NCBI RefSeq assembly: GCF_030014955.1 | Contig: NZ_JAGRPV010000001.1 | Coordinates: forward strand, 1,054,001 to 1,118,000 | Length of the DNA: 64,000 bases | Direction of reading: 5' to 3' | DNA from: Cohnella hashimotonis | Lineage (GTDB): Bacteria; Bacillota; Bacilli; Paenibacillales; Paenibacillaceae | In this document: positions 1-8,140 of the stretch, piece by piece | Numbering within the stretch: the first letter of the stretch is position 1 | Layout of the letters: each line of letters starts with the position of its first letter | The notes under the pieces: model-generated | The model's input: the letters and a program-made list of their open reading frames with translations, nothing else | Told to the model about the DNA's origin: nothing | Databases searched by the model: none | Made by a program: the position numbers and the translations under genes

Positions 1-1
1 C

Positions 2-577
2 TACATTCCGTCCCTGCTCGGCGGCAGCGTCGCCATCTCGATCGTCTGGCGCCAGATCTTCGACACCGACGGTCTGATTAACGGCTTCCTCGGCTGGTTC
101 GGCATCCACGGCCCCGCCTGGATCGCTCACCCCGATTATCTGATCTACCCGATCGTGTCGCTGTCGATCTGGCAGTTCGGCTCCGCGATGGTCATCTTCC
201 TGGCGGGGCTCAAGCAGATACCGGCCGACCTGTACGAGGCCTCGCAGGTAGACGGCGCGGGCAAGGTCCGCCAGTTTTTCAAAATCTCGCTGCCGATGTT
301 GACGCCCGTCATTTTTTTCAACCTGATCATGAGCATCATCAATTCTTTCCAGGCATTCACGCCGGCCTACGTCATCGGCGACGGACACGGGGGACCCCTC
401 GACGCATCGATGTTCTATACGCTGTACCTGTACCTGAAGGGCTTTTCTTACTTCGATATGGGATATGCCAGCGCGTTGGCCTGGATCATGCTCGTCATCA
501 TCGCCGTCTTCACCGGCATCATCTTCGCCACGTCCCGGTTTTGGGTGTTCTACGGCGACGGCAAGGAAGGGAGGTAA
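2..577 (+). CDS. sugar ABC transporter permease, MalF-like (5' end outside window)
   Basis: This is one of the two membrane subunits of a carbohydrate ABC importer. The reading frame is open from base 2, so the N-terminus lies outside the window. The visible 191 residues carry several hydrophobic segments and the EAA loop that contacts the ATPase (GLKQIPADLYEASQVDG, then SLPMLTP). It is followed after 6 bases by the partner permease and then by the binding lipoprotein, the usual order for Bacillota CUT1 systems. No ATPase gene is present nearby; such systems commonly share an MsmX-type ATPase encoded elsewhere. The substrate is not readable from the sequence, but the two downstream hydrolases suggest a plant or microbial oligosaccharide. 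Confidence 0.93.
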   Translation, partial: YIPSLLGGSVAISIVWRQIFDTDGLINGFLGWFGIHGPAWIAHPDYLIYPIVSLSIWQFGSAMVIFLAGLKQIPADLYEASQVDGAGKVRQFFKISLPMLTPVIFFNLIMSIINSFQAFTPAYVIGDGHGGPLDASMFYTLYLYLKGFSYFDMGYASALAWIMLVIIAVFTGIIFATSRFWVFYGDGKEGR

Positions 578-583
578 TCGGGC

Positions 584-1426
584 ATGCTGACGTTTAGACG
601 CTATTCCGGCAGCGGGCTGCGGCATCTGCTTATCATCGCGATCGGCCTCGCGATGCTCTACCCGGTGCTGTGGCTGCTCGCAAGCTCGTTCAAGCCGAAT
701 CAGGACATCTTCACGGATACCGGCCTCTGGCCGAGCACATGGACGCTGGACAACTACCGCAACGGGTGGAGAGGCTTCCAGGGCATCACGTTCGCCCGCT
801 TCTTCGGCAACTCGGCGCTGGTGTCCGTGCTGGCCGTGCTTGGCAACATCATTACGTGCTCGTTCGCGGCCTATGCGTTCGCGCGGCTCGAGTTCCGGTT
901 CAAAAAAATCTGGTTCGCCATGATGCTGGTAACGATCATGCTGCCGTACCACGTGACGCTCGTGCCGCAGTACATCATTTTCAGCGAGCTGCACTGGATC
1001 AACACGTACCTGCCGCTGTTTTTGCCGAAGTGGCTGGCGCACGATTCGTTTTTTATTCTTCTCATGGTCCAATTCATCCGCGGCATCCCGAAGGAGCTCG
1101 ACGAGAGCGCGACGATCGACGGCTGCAGCCAGCAAAAGCTGTACTTCCGCATCATCATGCCGCTGCTGTTGCCCGCGCTCATTACGACCGCGATTTTCAC
1201 CTTCATCTGGACGTGGGACGACTTTTTCAGCCAAATGATCTACCTGAGCGATATCAAGCTGTTCACCGTGCAGCTCGGCATCCGGGCGCTGTTCGATCCG
1301 TCGGGCACCTCGGACTGGGGGGCGCTGATGGCCATTTCCGTGCTGTCGCTCATACCGATCACGCTCATCTTCCTCGTCTTCCAGCGATACTTCCTGGACG
1401 GCATCGCGACGACGGGACTAAAGTGA
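584..1426 (+). CDS. sugar ABC transporter permease, MalG-like
   Basis: Second membrane subunit of the same carbohydrate importer, 280 residues, the normal length for MalG-type permeases. An N-terminal membrane segment (about residues 13-33) precedes the transport domain. The EAA loop is clear near residues 165-195 (IPKELDESATIDGCS, then IIMPLLLPA). The ATG start has an overlapping Shine-Dalgarno (GGGAGG) at the end of the upstream permease gene, which indicates translational coupling. The family assignment is firm; the sugar transported is unknown. Confidence 0.95.
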   Translation: MLTFRRYSGSGLRHLLIIAIGLAMLYPVLWLLASSFKPNQDIFTDTGLWPSTWTLDNYRNGWRGFQGITFARFFGNSALVSVLAVLGNIITCSFAAYAFARLEFRFKKIWFAMMLVTIMLPYHVTLVPQYIIFSELHWINTYLPLFLPKWLAHDSFFILLMVQFIRGIPKELDESATIDGCSQQKLYFRIIMPLLLPALITTAIFTFIWTWDDFFSQMIYLSDIKLFTVQLGIRALFDPSGTSDWGALMAISVLSLIPITLIFLVFQRYFLDGIATTGLK

Positions 1427-1523
1427 ACGAAGCGAGCCGCTGCGGGGCCGCCTGAAAAAATTGATAGCGAACAGCCGAAGGAATGACATTCAAGCGGCCG
1501 GCGAATCCAAGTAGGATGAGCAT

Positions 1524-1537
1524 TGTAAACGCTTCTC
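1524..1537 (+). promoter_or_regulatory. candidate cre (CcpA) site
   Basis: The sequence TGTAAACGCTTCTC matches the catabolite-responsive element consensus TGWAARCGYTWNCW at all but one position or so. It lies in the 141-base gap between the second permease and the binding-protein gene, 31 bases before the ATG. A site here would fit glucose repression of a sugar uptake operon. This is inferred from consensus similarity only. Confidence 0.45.
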
Positions 1538-1567
1538 ATCTCAATAACGATTAGGGGAGAGCTCACG

Positions 1568-2926
1568 ATGAAAAAAAGATGGCTTCCGATCGCAGTGACC
1601 GCCATGGCGGTCGCGCTCAGCGCATGCGGCAATTCCGGCGGCGCAGGTGCAGGAAATAACGCGGCAGGATCAAGCTCGCCGGCAGGCTCGAGCAATGCGG
1701 GCGGCGCCGGCGGAGACCAAAAGCAGGTCGAGCTTCGCATGATGTGGTGGGGCGACCAGAAGCGCGCCGACCTGACGAACAAGGCGATCGAGCTGTTCGA
1801 GCAGAAAAATCCGGGCATTACGATCACCGGCGAATTCGGGCCTTCGGACGGCTATTTCGACAAGCTGAACACCCAGCTCGCTTCCGGCACCGCGCCGGAC
1901 ATTTTCTTCCTGGGGGGCAACGTGGTCGATTACGCCAACAAAGGCGTTCTGCTCGATCTGGGATCGTACAAGGACAAGGAACTGAACCTGTCCGACATGG
2001 ACACGACGATGGTGGAGTACGGCACGATCGGCGGCAAGCTGGTGCACATCTCCGCCGGCGCGAACGCCCGCGGCATCGTCATCAACAAGACGATGTTCGA
2101 GAAGGGCGGCGTCGAAGTGCCGCAGGACGGCTGGAACTGGGACGACTACTCCCGCATCAGCAAGGAAATTTCCGACAAGCTGGGCAAAGGCTACTACGGC
2201 ACCTACAACTTCACGACAGACAGCCTGGACATTTACCTGAAGCAGAACGGCAAGCAGCTGTACGACATGGCGAACAACAAGCTGGGCTTCGAGGAGGCCG
2301 ATCTGCTGCCGTGGTTCCAGTTCTGGGATAAAGCTTCCAAAGCCGGCGGCGTCGTGACGCCTGACCTGCAGGTGTCCAATCCGCCGACCGACGCCAGCAA
2401 GTCGCTGATCCTCACCGGCAAGGTCGCGATGACGCTGCTCCCGTCCAACATGCTGGCTTCGTTCCAAAGCACGACGAAGGACGAACTGACGATGGTGCAG
2501 GTGCCTCGCGGTCCGAAGGGAACGGGCGTCGTCTTCGAATCGAGCCAGGGCATCTCGGGCTACGGAAAGACGGAGCATCCGGCGGAAGTAGCCAAGTTCA
2601 TGAACTTCTGGATCAACGATCCCGAGGCGGCGAAAATTCTCGGCAGCAACCGCGGCGTGCCGGTAACGGCTTCGAGCCGCGCGGCGCTGGAAGCGGACGC
2701 AACCGCGGCCGACAAGATCGTATACGACTTCACGAGCCGGGTCTCCGAGGCGAACAAGAAGGAACCGTTCGCGATCAGCTACAACCCCCCGGGCAACGCG
2801 GAGTTCATCAAGCTGTCGGACAACACGGTGCAGAAGATCGGCTTCGGTAAGGAAAGCGTAGAGAAGGCGGTCGCCGAGTTCTATAGCGGCACGGTCAAGA
2901 TTTTCAACAGCAACAACGATTCCTAA
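1568..2926 (+). CDS. extracellular sugar-binding lipoprotein
   Basis: Solute-binding protein of the ABC importer, 452 residues. It starts with a lipoprotein signal peptide with lipobox LSAC (Cys at about residue 20), then a low-complexity Gly/Ala/Ser linker that tethers the domain to the membrane. The mature part has the type-1 extracellular solute-binding fold pattern (LRMMWWGDQKRADLTNKA, then NTQLASGTAPDIFFLGG). An AGGGGAG ribosome site precedes the ATG. The gene is separated from the permeases by a gap containing a cre-like site and followed by a hairpin, so it may be made in excess of the membrane subunits. Confidence 0.95.
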   Translation: MKKRWLPIAVTAMAVALSACGNSGGAGAGNNAAGSSSPAGSSNAGGAGGDQKQVELRMMWWGDQKRADLTNKAIELFEQKNPGITITGEFGPSDGYFDKLNTQLASGTAPDIFFLGGNVVDYANKGVLLDLGSYKDKELNLSDMDTTMVEYGTIGGKLVHISAGANARGIVINKTMFEKGGVEVPQDGWNWDDYSRISKEISDKLGKGYYGTYNFTTDSLDIYLKQNGKQLYDMANNKLGFEEADLLPWFQFWDKASKAGGVVTPDLQVSNPPTDASKSLILTGKVAMTLLPSNMLASFQSTTKDELTMVQVPRGPKGTGVVFESSQGISGYGKTEHPAEVAKFMNFWINDPEAAKILGSNRGVPVTASSRAALEADATAADKIVYDFTSRVSEANKKEPFAISYNPPGNAEFIKLSDNTVQKIGFGKESVEKAVAEFYSGTVKIFNSNNDS

Positions 2927-2980
2927 ATGGCGAAAACGCGTCAGGGTGGCGAGGACAGCGGCGCCCAACGTGACGCACGG

Positions 2981-3031
2981 TCCCCCGGGATCGCGGGAAC
3001 GGCCTCGCCGCCGTCGCCGCTTCCCGGGGGA
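2981..3031 (+). terminator. hairpin after the binding-protein gene (attenuator or partial terminator)
   Basis: A perfect 10-bp inverted repeat, TCCCCCGGGA at 2981-2990 and TCCCGGGGGA at 3022-3031, is followed by TTTTATT. It sits between the binding-protein gene and the hydrolase gene. In binding-protein operons such structures commonly lower downstream expression or stabilise the upstream message. Its exact role is inferred. Confidence 0.55.
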
Positions 3032-3063
3032 TTTTATTCGGAGGAGAAAGGGGCGAAGCCGAG

Positions 3064-4707
3064 ATGGTCATGCAAGCGAAGCAATTGCTCGACAAGCTAA
3101 GGAGACTGCGCCAGGGGACCGGCGACAAGCGGCAGCGCCTCATTCCCGATGCGCTGCGGCGCTCTGGCGTCGGGTTCGCGGCTTCGGACGGACGGCTCGA
3201 AGGCGTCTACTACCGGGCGATGCGCCAACTCATGGAATGCATCAAGCCGACGGGCGGCGGCGATCCGATCCTGCAGGAAGGCGGCATCTATTACGGCTGT
3301 TGGCTGGAAAGCACGGGAACGATCAATGCGGAGCTGCTCTCCCGTTTCCTGCCGGAGGTGTCGGAGGCGACCTACCTGTCGTTCGCGCGGCATCAGCGCG
3401 CGGACGGCTTGTTTCCCTACAAGGTGACGGACAACGGTCCGTCTTTCCGGCAGATCCAGCTCGTCACGCCGCTCGCCCGCAGCGTATGGAACCATTTCGC
3501 GCTTCATGGCGGAGATCCCGCGTTCTTGCGCGATATGTACGATGCCATGGTCCGTTATGACGGCTGGCTTGCCGCGAACCGCGACACGCGCGGGACCGGC
3601 TGCGTAGAGGCGTTCAGCGCCTTCGATACGGGGCACGATCTGTCGCCGCGCTTTTGGCATGCGCCGGATGCGCCTTACCAGGGCGACGCCTCTCGGTGGG
3701 ATCCGGACTCGCCGGTGCTGCCTTTTCTCGCGCCCGACTTGACGGCCAACGTCTACTGCCAGCGGCTGTACTTGGCTCGCATCGCGGAGGCGCTAGGCGA
3801 ATCGGGGGACGAATGGCGGGAGAAGGCAGGCGCGAGCTTGCAGAGCTTGTTCCGGGCGTGCTTCGACGAAGCCGATCACTTCTTCTACGATCGCGACCGG
3901 CATGGGCGGCTGGTGCGGGTGCAGTCCGATATCCTGCTCCGCGTGATGGCGTGCGAAGTCGGCGACCGGGCTTTCTTCGATGAAATGCTGAAGCGTTATC
4001 TGCTGAACACGAGGAAGTTTTTCGCCAAATATCCGTTCACCTCGATTGCGATGGACGACCCGCGGTTCGATCCCTTTTCCAATTACAACAGCTGGGCCGG
4101 ACCGTCGAACTATCTCAGCCTGATCCGCGCGCCGCATGCATTCGAGCATCATGGCCGCCATGTGGAGCTGACCTGGGCAATGCAGCCGATTCTGTCGTCC
4201 TTCGCGCGCGCGCCGCGGTTCGGGCAGACGGTGAGCCCCTGGACAGGGGAGATCGGCTTCACCGAAGCCTATTCGCCTTCGATTCTGTGTATGCTCGACT
4301 ACGTGGAACGGCTCTGCGGCATCCTGCCGACGCCCGAAGGCGAGCTCTGGTTCACGGGGCTGATGCCCGACGCCAGAGATCACGGGGAAGAGACGACGGG
4401 GGAAACGGCTTACAGCCGGACGGTGGACGGCGTCGTCTACGAATTGGTCAACACCCGCGAGGCTTCGCATGTATTCCGCGACGAGCGGCAGTGGATCACC
4501 TTCCCTTCGGGCATTCGCGCGATCACGGACCGTACGGGCCGGCTCACCGGGCTGCTCGGCATGAGCGCACGCGCGGTCACGGGCGAGCTGCAGTGGGACG
4601 GGCGTACCGTGCCCTTCAGCGTCCAGGGCAACGAGCTGCTCGCCTATGCGGACGAAAGCTTCGAACGCGTGCTCAATATCGGACTTGTGTATCCGACATA
4701 CGAATAA
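3064..4707 (+). CDS. (alpha/alpha)6-barrel glycoside hydrolase, GH63/trehalase-like
   Basis: Predicted intracellular glycoside hydrolase of 547 residues without signal peptide. Stretches such as RSVWNHFALHGG, FWHAPDAPYQGDASRWDPDSP and YNSWAGPSNYLSLIRA resemble the MGH1/GH63/trehalase type of alpha-helical toroid, where acidic residues in the helical loops do catalysis. It lies in one direction with the sugar importer and a GH43 gene and is probably used on imported oligosaccharides. A GGAGGAGAAAGG ribosome site precedes the ATG at 3064; a second in-frame ATG two codons later is equally possible. The superfamily is reasonably clear, the exact substrate is not. Confidence 0.72.
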   Translation: MVMQAKQLLDKLRRLRQGTGDKRQRLIPDALRRSGVGFAASDGRLEGVYYRAMRQLMECIKPTGGGDPILQEGGIYYGCWLESTGTINAELLSRFLPEVSEATYLSFARHQRADGLFPYKVTDNGPSFRQIQLVTPLARSVWNHFALHGGDPAFLRDMYDAMVRYDGWLAANRDTRGTGCVEAFSAFDTGHDLSPRFWHAPDAPYQGDASRWDPDSPVLPFLAPDLTANVYCQRLYLARIAEALGESGDEWREKAGASLQSLFRACFDEADHFFYDRDRHGRLVRVQSDILLRVMACEVGDRAFFDEMLKRYLLNTRKFFAKYPFTSIAMDDPRFDPFSNYNSWAGPSNYLSLIRAPHAFEHHGRHVELTWAMQPILSSFARAPRFGQTVSPWTGEIGFTEAYSPSILCMLDYVERLCGILPTPEGELWFTGLMPDARDHGEETTGETAYSRTVDGVVYELVNTREASHVFRDERQWITFPSGIRAITDRTGRLTGLLGMSARAVTGELQWDGRTVPFSVQGNELLAYADESFERVLNIGLVYPTYE

Positions 4708-4719
4708 GGAGGTGCGGTC

Positions 4720-5631
4720 TTGCTGAAATCCGTTTTGAAAAGCAAAGACATTCAGATTCGCGATCCGTTCGTGCTTCCCTTGGAGGAAGAGGGCAAGTAC
4801 TATTTGTTCGGCAGCACCGACAAAAATATTTGGGGACCGGGAACCGGCTTTGACGCGTATGTCAGCGATGATCTTTCTAATTGGGAGGGGCCGCATCCGG
4901 TATTTCGTCCGCCGGCGGACTTCTTCGCCGAGGCGAACTTCTGGGCGCCGGAGGTGTACGCGTACGGGGGGCGCTATTATATGTTCGCCACGTTCCGGCG
5001 CAAGGACAACGACCGGCTCGGCACGGCGGTGCTCGCCGCGGATCTGCCGCTGGGTCCGTTTGAGCCGGTGAGCGCCGGGCCCGTTACGCCTGAAGCCTGG
5101 AGCTCGCTGGACGGCAGCCTGTTCGTCGACGACGCGGGAGCGCCATGGATGGTGTTCTGCCACGAGTGGCAGCAGATCGGTGACGGGGACATCTGCGCGG
5201 TTCGGCTGGCGCCTGACTTGTCGTGCGCGGCAGGCGAGCCGGTCACGCTGTTTCGCGCTTCGCAGGCGCCATGGACGACGCCGTACGAGTCGCCGCGCTA
5301 TCCGGATGCAATTAACTACGTGACCGACGGCCCCTATTTGTTCCGCGGGGAAGAAGGCGTATTGTACATGCTCTGGGCGAGCTTCATCGACAACACGTAC
5401 GCGCTCGGCGTCGCCAAGTCGGAAAGCGGCGGTCTCCTGGGCCCGTGGACGCATCAGCCGGAGGCGCTCTACCGCGACGACGGCGGGCATGGGATGGTAT
5501 TCCGTCTGTTCGACGGCCGGCGGGCGCTGGCGATCCATGCGCCCAACCGGACGCCCGAAGAGCGGCCGCTGTTCCTTGAGATCGCCGAGCGGGACGGTCG
5601 AATGGTCATTGCGGGGCCGCTATTGGGATAG
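4720..5631 (+). CDS. glycoside hydrolase family 43 protein
   Basis: Five-bladed beta-propeller hydrolase of 303 residues, typically acting on arabinosides, xylosides or fructosides. The N-terminal catalytic base motif RDPFVL is present, followed by FWAPEVY and the pKa-modulating Asp context SSLDGSLFVDD. At the place where many GH43 enzymes have the acid Glu (EGP) this protein reads VTDGPYLFR, so the general acid may be an Asp or lie elsewhere. No signal peptide is seen, hence it is probably cytoplasmic and acts on imported sugars. The TTG start is supported by a strong AAGGAGGTG site at 4707-4714, 12 bases after the previous gene. Its stop lies one base from the convergent exporter gene. Confidence 0.85.
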   Translation: MLKSVLKSKDIQIRDPFVLPLEEEGKYYLFGSTDKNIWGPGTGFDAYVSDDLSNWEGPHPVFRPPADFFAEANFWAPEVYAYGGRYYMFATFRRKDNDRLGTAVLAADLPLGPFEPVSAGPVTPEAWSSLDGSLFVDDAGAPWMVFCHEWQQIGDGDICAVRLAPDLSCAAGEPVTLFRASQAPWTTPYESPRYPDAINYVTDGPYLFRGEEGVLYMLWASFIDNTYALGVAKSESGGLLGPWTHQPEALYRDDGGHGMVFRLFDGRRALAIHAPNRTPEERPLFLEIAERDGRMVIAGPLLG

Positions 5632-5632
5632 A

Positions 5633-6862
5633 TCATCCATCCATATTTATTGTGCCTGAAGACGAGTGACGCTTTGGCTTGATGAGGGGGATCGCGGCGG
5701 ACAATCCGTACAGAACGGCAGTCACGGCAAAGACGGCCTGAATCCCGAGGATGTCCGCCAGCCCGCTCAGCAGAACGACCGATATTCCGTAGGTCATATA
5801 AGCCAGTGTCCCGAAAGCGGAAAAGCTCTTGGGAAGCAAAGCCGGCGGGATGCAGGTCTGATAAGCCGTTTTTTGGATAATGCCTCGCAATTGATAGGCG
5901 GGACCGGCTAAAAAAGCATATAGCAGGCACAGCCAGCCGTTGTTGCTGTACGCGAATAGCAGCAGCAGCAGGCCGATCAGGAGCGAAGAGACGATCATGC
6001 TGGTCTGAAAGCTGTTTTTAATCCTGTCGGCGACCGCGTATACGGCGAGACCGCCCGCAATCGCGCCGCCTAACGATCCTGCGTTGATGTAGCCCCACCA
6101 GCTTTCGTTTTCCCTAAGAACCTCCTTGACGAATACTAAAATGATTGAACCTGCCCATACGCTCCCTCCAAGACCGGCGACGATCTCCATCAGCGTGATT
6201 TGTCTGACGAACGGATGACGAAAAATAGCCGCCCACCCTTCTTTGAGACTTTGCCAATAATCCTGCCTGACCTCCGCAAGAGGGGCTTGCTTCAGGCCGA
6301 ACCTCCTGATCAGAGACAATGCAAGCGTTGAAAGGAAGAGGAGCGCGGCTACGCCCAGCAGCACTTGCGCACTCCCGTAGCGCGCCACCAGTATGCCGCC
6401 CGTCGTCCACCCGGTCATTAATATCGCTTGGTCCGAAGCGGCCAGCAAACTGTTGGCGTTAAGCATACGCGCAGGCTCGACCAACTGCGGCACGAGGGCA
6501 TTGCGAACGGAGATGGCCCATCCATGCTGAACGGATACGCAAAAAACGGTTCCTAATATAAACGCGATTCCGCCATGAGCCGGCATCCCCCATACGGCTG
6601 CGCACAGCAGCAGCATACAGGCGGTCTGTCCGATCTCGAATACCCAGAGCAGCGCTGCGAGACGCCAGCGGTCCAGCAACAAGGGAGCCAAAATGCCGCT
6701 CAGGCCTTGTCCGATCACCCGTGCCAGCGGAAAGGCGCCCGCTGCCACAGCAGAGCCGGTCCGTTCGTAAATAAGCGTGACGACAGCAACGATATAAAAG
6801 GAATCGCCAAGATTGGCGAGCGATTGGCTCAGCCATAAAATGCGAAACGGAGCCCCGTTCAT
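5633..6862 (-). CDS. MFS transporter, likely exporter of the HExxH-modified peptide
   Basis: Major facilitator protein of 409 residues with about twelve hydrophobic segments. The N-terminal part (WLSQSLANLGDSFYIVAVVTLIYERTGSAVAAG) matches the MFS_3/enterobactin-exporter style of drug and siderophore efflux proteins. Its ATG follows the stop of the hydroxylase gene by a single base, so the two are almost certainly co-translated. With the precursor and hydroxylase it forms a three-gene unit, and export of the modified peptide is the simplest role. No peptidase-containing ABC exporter is present, so leader removal, if any, must use another enzyme. Confidence 0.85.
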   Translation of the reverse strand: MNGAPFRILWLSQSLANLGDSFYIVAVVTLIYERTGSAVAAGAFPLARVIGQGLSGILAPLLLDRWRLAALLWVFEIGQTACMLLLCAAVWGMPAHGGIAFILGTVFCVSVQHGWAISVRNALVPQLVEPARMLNANSLLAASDQAILMTGWTTGGILVARYGSAQVLLGVAALLFLSTLALSLIRRFGLKQAPLAEVRQDYWQSLKEGWAAIFRHPFVRQITLMEIVAGLGGSVWAGSIILVFVKEVLRENESWWGYINAGSLGGAIAGGLAVYAVADRIKNSFQTSMIVSSLLIGLLLLLFAYSNNGWLCLLYAFLAGPAYQLRGIIQKTAYQTCIPPALLPKSFSAFGTLAYMTYGISVVLLSGLADILGIQAVFAVTAVLYGLSAAIPLIKPKRHSSSGTINMDG

Positions 6863-6863
6863 T

Positions 6864-7754
6864 TTAGAGACTGGCGGTGCCGTATCTGTCGAGCTTCAAG
6901 GAATCGGAGATACTGTCAAAGTCCAGTTTTTTAATGAATCCGTTCATTTCGTTTAAAATAATCCGGCCTTGTTCGCCCAGGTACTTCAGCTTGCCGTTCA
7001 TCTCGGAGATGGTCAGCGCGAGCGGTTCTTTGAAGCTGGAGATTTTGTCGTAGTCGCTCAAGAGATGATAAAAATGCATGAGACCGATCGCGACGGCAGC
7101 GGAATGGAAGGAACGGTCGAGCGGTCTTTTTATTTTCAGAATGGTTGAAGTGACAAGGGCTTCTTCAGTGGCGATGATGGCGGTATCGGGAAAAATAGAG
7201 TTGACCATGTCGTCAAGGAACAGACTGTTGTGAATAAATTCGTGATACAGCGCTTCCGCATAATCGACGACATTCCATTTGGCAAGCGGGTTGAACCAGA
7301 TCGCGCCGATCAAACTCGAGACGGACCCTCCGCCATACCCCGGTTTTCTGAAGCAGACGATGGTTCCGATCAGTTCATTCATGACATGATAAAGCTCGGG
7401 CTGCAGCAATTTAAGCAGGCCCAGCGCTTTGGCGATATTGTCGCTGATGATCCGCTGGTCCTCGTCTTCAAAAACATGCGCACTCGAAACGGTGTCTTCC
7501 CTGTCCAGCATCCCGTCTCGGATTAAGTGTTCGAGCAGGTTATGGTTATTAAAATCGATGAGTATCTCTTCCTTGCTAAACGGAATATTCGAGTGCTGCA
7601 GCGCATTCAAAGAAGCGAACAAACGCTCTTTTCGGGTAGAAGGCGCATCCCCGGGCAGACTGCCCTGCGAGATATCGATCAATCGATCGATGTTGGATAA
7701 AATATGGTCTCCGTTCAAAAAGCTGAAGTTACTTTTGGCGTTCGTACCGGACAT
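6864..7754 (-). CDS. alpha-ketoglutarate/HExxH-type peptide hydroxylase (RiPP maturase)
   Basis: Predicted 296-residue peptide-modifying enzyme of the HEXXH-domain family (annotated as aKG-HExxH-type peptide beta-hydroxylase), which hydroxylates side chains of ribosomal precursor peptides. The HEFIH metal motif is at residues 171-175 (ALYHEFIHNSLFLDD). Family context is seen upstream in GYGGGSVSSLIGAIWFNP and downstream in KRPLDRSFHSAAVA (residues 209-221), where Arg210 and His217 would be the cosubstrate and third metal ligands. The reading frame extends 17 codons upstream, but the AGGAGGG site and spacing favour the ATG at 7754. The gene follows the 76-residue precursor with a hairpin between them and abuts the exporter. 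A plain metallopeptidase is less likely given the GGGS...HExxH...RP arrangement. Confidence 0.8.
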   Translation of the reverse strand: MSGTNAKSNFSFLNGDHILSNIDRLIDISQGSLPGDAPSTRKERLFASLNALQHSNIPFSKEEILIDFNNHNLLEHLIRDGMLDREDTVSSAHVFEDEDQRIISDNIAKALGLLKLLQPELYHVMNELIGTIVCFRKPGYGGGSVSSLIGAIWFNPLAKWNVVDYAEALYHEFIHNSLFLDDMVNSIFPDTAIIATEEALVTSTILKIKRPLDRSFHSAAVAIGLMHFYHLLSDYDKISSFKEPLALTISEMNGKLKYLGEQGRIILNEMNGFIKKLDFDSISDSLKLDRYGTASL

Positions 7755-7780
7755 GTTGGGTCCCTCCTTGGATTTGGATA

Positions 7781-7814
7781 GAACAGCACATGCGCTTGCG
7801 AGCATGTGCTGTTC
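7781..7814 (-). terminator. strong hairpin between RiPP precursor and hydroxylase genes
   Basis: Perfect 13-bp inverted repeat: GAACAGCACATGC at 7781-7793 and its complement GCATGTGCTGTTC at 7802-7814, with an 8-base loop. On the minus strand it begins 4 bases after the precursor stop codon. It has no U tract, so it probably acts as a processing or stability element, or a leaky terminator, that keeps precursor mRNA in excess over the maturase mRNA. That is a common device in RiPP operons. Confidence 0.6.
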
Positions 7815-7818
7815 TTGC

Positions 7819-8049
7819 TTAATCGGAGATCAGGCTCGACCTGAAGTCCCTGATCGACAGGGAGTATGCTCCTTGCTCGTGAATCTTCATCTGGAGCAAT
7901 ACGGGAGACGACATTTGCGCATCGGCTTCATGAATTTTCATTTTGAGCAGGGACGGCGAATGCATGGATGGCTCCAACTGATCCCGAAAATGGTTTCGCG
8001 CGTAATTGGCAATGTTGCCCTCCAGCTTCTTCGTTGCCGTTTCAATCAT
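7819..8049 (-). CDS. RiPP precursor peptide with a duplicated core block
   Basis: A 76-residue peptide with an excellent AGGAGG ribosome site 7 bases before its ATG, directly upstream of the HExxH hydroxylase. The first 27 residues (start MIETATKKLEGNIANYAR) look like a leader. The second half holds two copies of a block: SPSLLKMKIHE at residues 31-41 and SPVLLQMKIHE at 48-58, a 17-residue period with consensus SPxLLxMKIHE. A tail (about 59-76, ending RSSLISD) follows. The repeated His-Glu, Met and Lys positions are the obvious modification sites. No double-Gly motif is seen. I do not recognise a named family; the role is inferred from position, repeats and size. Confidence 0.72.
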   Translation of the reverse strand: MIETATKKLEGNIANYARNHFRDQLEPSMHSPSLLKMKIHEADAQMSSPVLLQMKIHEQGAYSLSIRDFRSSLISD

Positions 8050-8111
8050 CTGAATTCCTCCTAAAATTTAGAATGGCCTTGCGATTAAAAGTATACTTAG
8101 AATGACTTGTA

Positions 8112-8140
8112 ATTACAGTAATGTAATATTTATGATTATA
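8112..8140 (-). promoter_or_regulatory. RiPP promoter -10 and inverted-repeat operator candidate
   Basis: On the minus strand a perfect TATAAT lies at 8140-8135, about 86 bases before the precursor ATG. Immediately downstream, where transcription should begin, is the inverted repeat ATTACA (8112-8117) and TGTAAT (8122-8127) with a GTAA spacer. No good -35 box is visible at the right distance. A regulator binding at the start site is plausible but no candidate gene sits in the cluster. Confidence 0.4.

Noticed and set aside
1670..2968. Long open frames antisense to the binding protein, glutamate synthase (20966-23116, 23132-24727), GH43, manC and others
   Set aside because: They are by-products of GC-rich codon use in the sense genes; none has a ribosome site or recognisable motif.
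6864..7754. HEFIH protein as a zinc metallopeptidase
   Set aside because: Surrounding motifs (GGGS upstream, RP...FH downstream) and the adjacent precursor fit the HExxH peptide hydroxylase family better.
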